64,000 nucleotides of DNA from Rotaria sordida (lineage: Eukaryota > Rotifera > Eurotatoria > Philodinida > Philodinidae), in the NCBI GenBank assembly GCA_905250125.1, contig CAJNOL010000895.1, forward strand, positions 32,052 through 96,051, read 5' to 3'. Under the pieces are notes generated by a model. It did no database searches. It saw only the letters and a program-made list of their open reading frames with translations, and was not told the origin of the DNA. Shown piece by piece: positions 59,601 to 64,000 of the stretch (position 1 is the first letter of the stretch; the number at the start of each line of letters is the position of its first letter). The translations under genes and the position numbers were made by a program.

Positions 59601-60797
59601 AAGAAGAGTCTATTTTTTTTTCATATTTCCATTGTGAATTAATGATTCTTCATTTATTTTCTTTTGATATAAATTTCTTTTATTCTCTATATATGTTTGT
59701 GAAAATTTTATACTGGCCATTTTAATTGTTATTTTGATGATATATAAATATATGTTTTTCTTTTTCTCATATTTTCACAGAAAATAAAAATGATAATTGT
59801 CGTATTAATACTTTAAAATAATAAATAACGAAATTATTTTCGTTATATTTACTATATTGATCTAAACACTTTAACAAATTCAAAGATATGGTTCAATTCA
59901 AAATATACTAAATCTGCACCTGATAAATCATTTTTTTTTTACGTAGATAACTCATAAGAAAAAAACTAGTTGATATGCCTTTTCTTATCATATTCAATTA
60001 TTAGTAGTATACTGACGTACATTAGAGTGATGTTGATATCGACAGCTGTACCAATTTACAGACAACAAAAAGAAAGGTCTTCTTTAAAAAAAAATGCTTT
60101 TAGAGAGAGAGAGAGAGGGAGAGAAGCATGTTTGCTCTTTTCACATCGGTAGTATATAAAACGAAAATCAAAAAGGGTGTGGCACCTGGTATTCAGCCAG
60201 AATACTAAATCAAGCATATTATTTTCGTCTTATCTTGCAGATATTCATTTACTGAAAATACACATCTATCGGGTTATTTTATCAGATTATACTTAAATAC
60301 ATACGTATATGTATTTCGTTTTTAAAAAAAAACCTCGTGACATAGGTCACATCATCAGATATACGCATATTCCATTGAGAGGTAGTAGTATATAGATAAA
60401 ATAAATATTGATATACATAGTTTTACTAAAAACAGTAGTCGAATCGCATTGAAAAGTAGAGAGAAAGTACAGATAGAAGATTCTTAGAATAGATATTTTC
60501 TCTCAAAGTATTTTGACTTACCTATAGAAATATATATCTAATATTTAAGGTTATTCGTTTTTTTTTGATTGCTATCGTTTATTATATTTCTTGTCTTCCA
60601 TGAATACATGATATCGAAGTAATTAATCACTAACTCATACCAATCCAATACTCTTGAGTTTCATCATATCGTCTTTTTTTTTTTATTTCATTATAGTTCC
60701 ATGAGATTTTATTCGTGAATAAAAAAAAAATTCTTGTATTATTCCAATTTTCTTTAGAGCAAAAAATTTTTGTCGATAAATTAAATAAAAAAGAAAA
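59601..60797. other. Upstream region of the dioxygenase gene
   Basis: AT-rich with a GA run at about 60100-60124 and a near-palindrome 'aaatacatacgtatatgtat' at about 60295. A 'ttttctttag' acceptor-like site (AG at 60756-60757) lies 40 bp before the dioxygenase ATG. No gene. Confidence 0.5.
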
Positions 60798-62509
<1,712 letters not shown>

Positions 62510-64000
62510 TTTGATTCCATACAACAACAAAAAAAATAATAATAATAATAAAATAGAAACTAAAATCTACATCAAATTTTTTGATTTCATTTTTCTGAGA
62601 TGCAAAAAAATATCTTTTTTCTTTGTTTTTTGAACATCTCTCATTTGCAGTTGTATCATTTTACTTTATTCTTGCGCTTAATGAATAAATGGAAAAGCAT
62701 ATATTTCATAATAATAATCAATCATTAAAAAAAAAAAGAACTAATAAAAACAACTGGCATGCACTGTGTCAAAAAAAAAACACCAGGTCAATTCATTTAC
62801 ATAGATAAAGCACATAAAAAGAAAATACTGTAAATAATTCAATTTGCATGAATGAATTCATCGGAATTTTTTTTTGAAATTCATTTACACTAAAGCAGTT
62901 ATTTGTAAATGTAGTATTTACAGAATAAAATTATCTATGGATGAAATACAACATAACGGTTAATAGGTACACTTTTGTATAACGACACGCTTTAGCATCA
63001 GCTGTACTATTTTCTCATGGTATACTTCGTTTTATCTACTTTTGCTTTGCTCTATATCTATAGCCTGTATGACGAAAGAACGACATAGATCCAGTAAGCA
63101 TCGACGATTTTCAGTACTATTAAAAGAAAAAACAAAAGCAGAAAATGTCCTTTTATATTTTACATTTGTCATGCTATTGTTGCATACATTCTTTTGTTAC
63201 AGTATTGTATAATAGTCTTCATTCATACGATCCTTAGCTATCAAAAATATTCGTATGGATTTATTTCGCGAAAGATGTACACGAGCTTATCTTGATTGCT
63301 CAAATATGAAAGACGCCTATTTTTGCTTCAAACCTTTTTAATTAGAAAAAAGCTGTCTACTGTATTTTTGAATATACAATTCGATGTTCTTTGTTGGAAT
63401 ATTGATGTCTCTGAATGTTTTCAAATCTTCGATAACAATGTAATAATTATTTGCATGACATTTTCATTGTTTGTTTTTAATGAGATTTGAAAATAGAGAA
63501 GAGGAACTTATGCCTTTAAACTACATCGTAGATGGAATATATACATCCAAATTTTCCAATCTTCAGTATATGTAGCGTTCTTAGCTAAAATCAAGTTCTA
63601 TCTGGAATCGTAATTAGTTTTGTTGGAGTCGATTATAGTACAAATTGCGACAGATTTTACCTGATTATTAATATTTTTTTTTGGAATAATTAGCGTTTTT
63701 CTCCTGGATGGCTTAGGATTTTTGGAAAAGCAACTGCTGCTATTGATATAGCTCATCGGTATGCTGTAGAGAGGCCGAAAGCAACAATATCGAAAATTCT
63801 AGCTAAGAAGATATTTTTTATTTTTCGAGATAAGGGGGTCTGGGTTCTAGCCTTCTCTTCACCTACACTCAAGTGCATGTCCCATACGTATGTTTTTCGT
63901 TTCGATATTTCTACGGCCAATCCTGTCTTAAGATATCCTATGTAAGAAATTGGTTTGAAATAAAAGCAGTTGTTAGTTTTTTTAAAGAATTTAAATAATT
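62510..64000. other. Gene-free 3' flank
   Basis: AT-rich DNA downstream of the dioxygenase, with an AAT-type microsatellite at about 62535-62550. Short ORFs at 62424-62633 and 63296-63490 are not convincing. No repeat family recognised. Confidence 0.5.

Overview
The window looks like nuclear DNA of a small AT-rich invertebrate, most probably a bdelloid rotifer. Genes have many short introns (about 45-70 bp, GT..AG). Products are metazoan: SPEF1, FIP1, ArfGAP1, tryptophan 2,3-dioxygenase, a tetraspanin. A GH5 exo-beta-1,3-glucanase of fungal/bacterial type is present, and G-rich tracts of the TGTGGG kind, the telomere motif known from Adineta, recur. The species cannot be fixed from sequence alone. 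There is one assembly gap (13505-14192).

Left part (1-20 kb) is repeat-rich and gene-poor. A diverged 93-bp satellite fills about 1-4700, followed by a 33-bp tandem repeat, a membrane glycosyltransferase with an in-frame stop, a decayed GPCR fragment, a secreted glycoprotein-like gene, two hAT-like non-autonomous elements (one with an exact 8-bp target duplication and minisatellite arms), a broken Q-rich reading frame and an intact SPEF1.

Middle part (20-49 kb) has a five-exon GH5 glucanase (-), an orphan terminal exon, a hAT remnant with a BED-finger ORF and exact 8-bp duplication, an SLC46-like transporter and a four-helix PPxY protein (both -), an SH2 adaptor (-), a mariner-like remnant, a four-EF-hand calmodulin-like gene (+), pseudogenes of a PP2C phosphatase and a PH-domain-like protein, several long foldback elements, a predicted secreted protein and a decaying single-pass membrane protein.

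Right part (49-62.5 kb) is gene-dense and ordinary: an eight-exon tetraspanin (-) sharing a 236-bp divergent promoter region with a twelve-exon FIP1 gene (+), then ArfGAP1 only 139 bp after the FIP1 stop with a splice-acceptor-like site before its ATG (possible operon/trans-splicing), then tryptophan 2,3-dioxygenase in seven exons. Exon models were built by hand; the multi-exon coding genes given with full exon lists keep frame from start to stop. The genes have unrelated housekeeping and signalling roles. The unusual content is the mobile and repeat fraction: at least seven foldback or TIR elements of different families, dispersed telomere-like hairpins, and three genes broken by three different stop codons.
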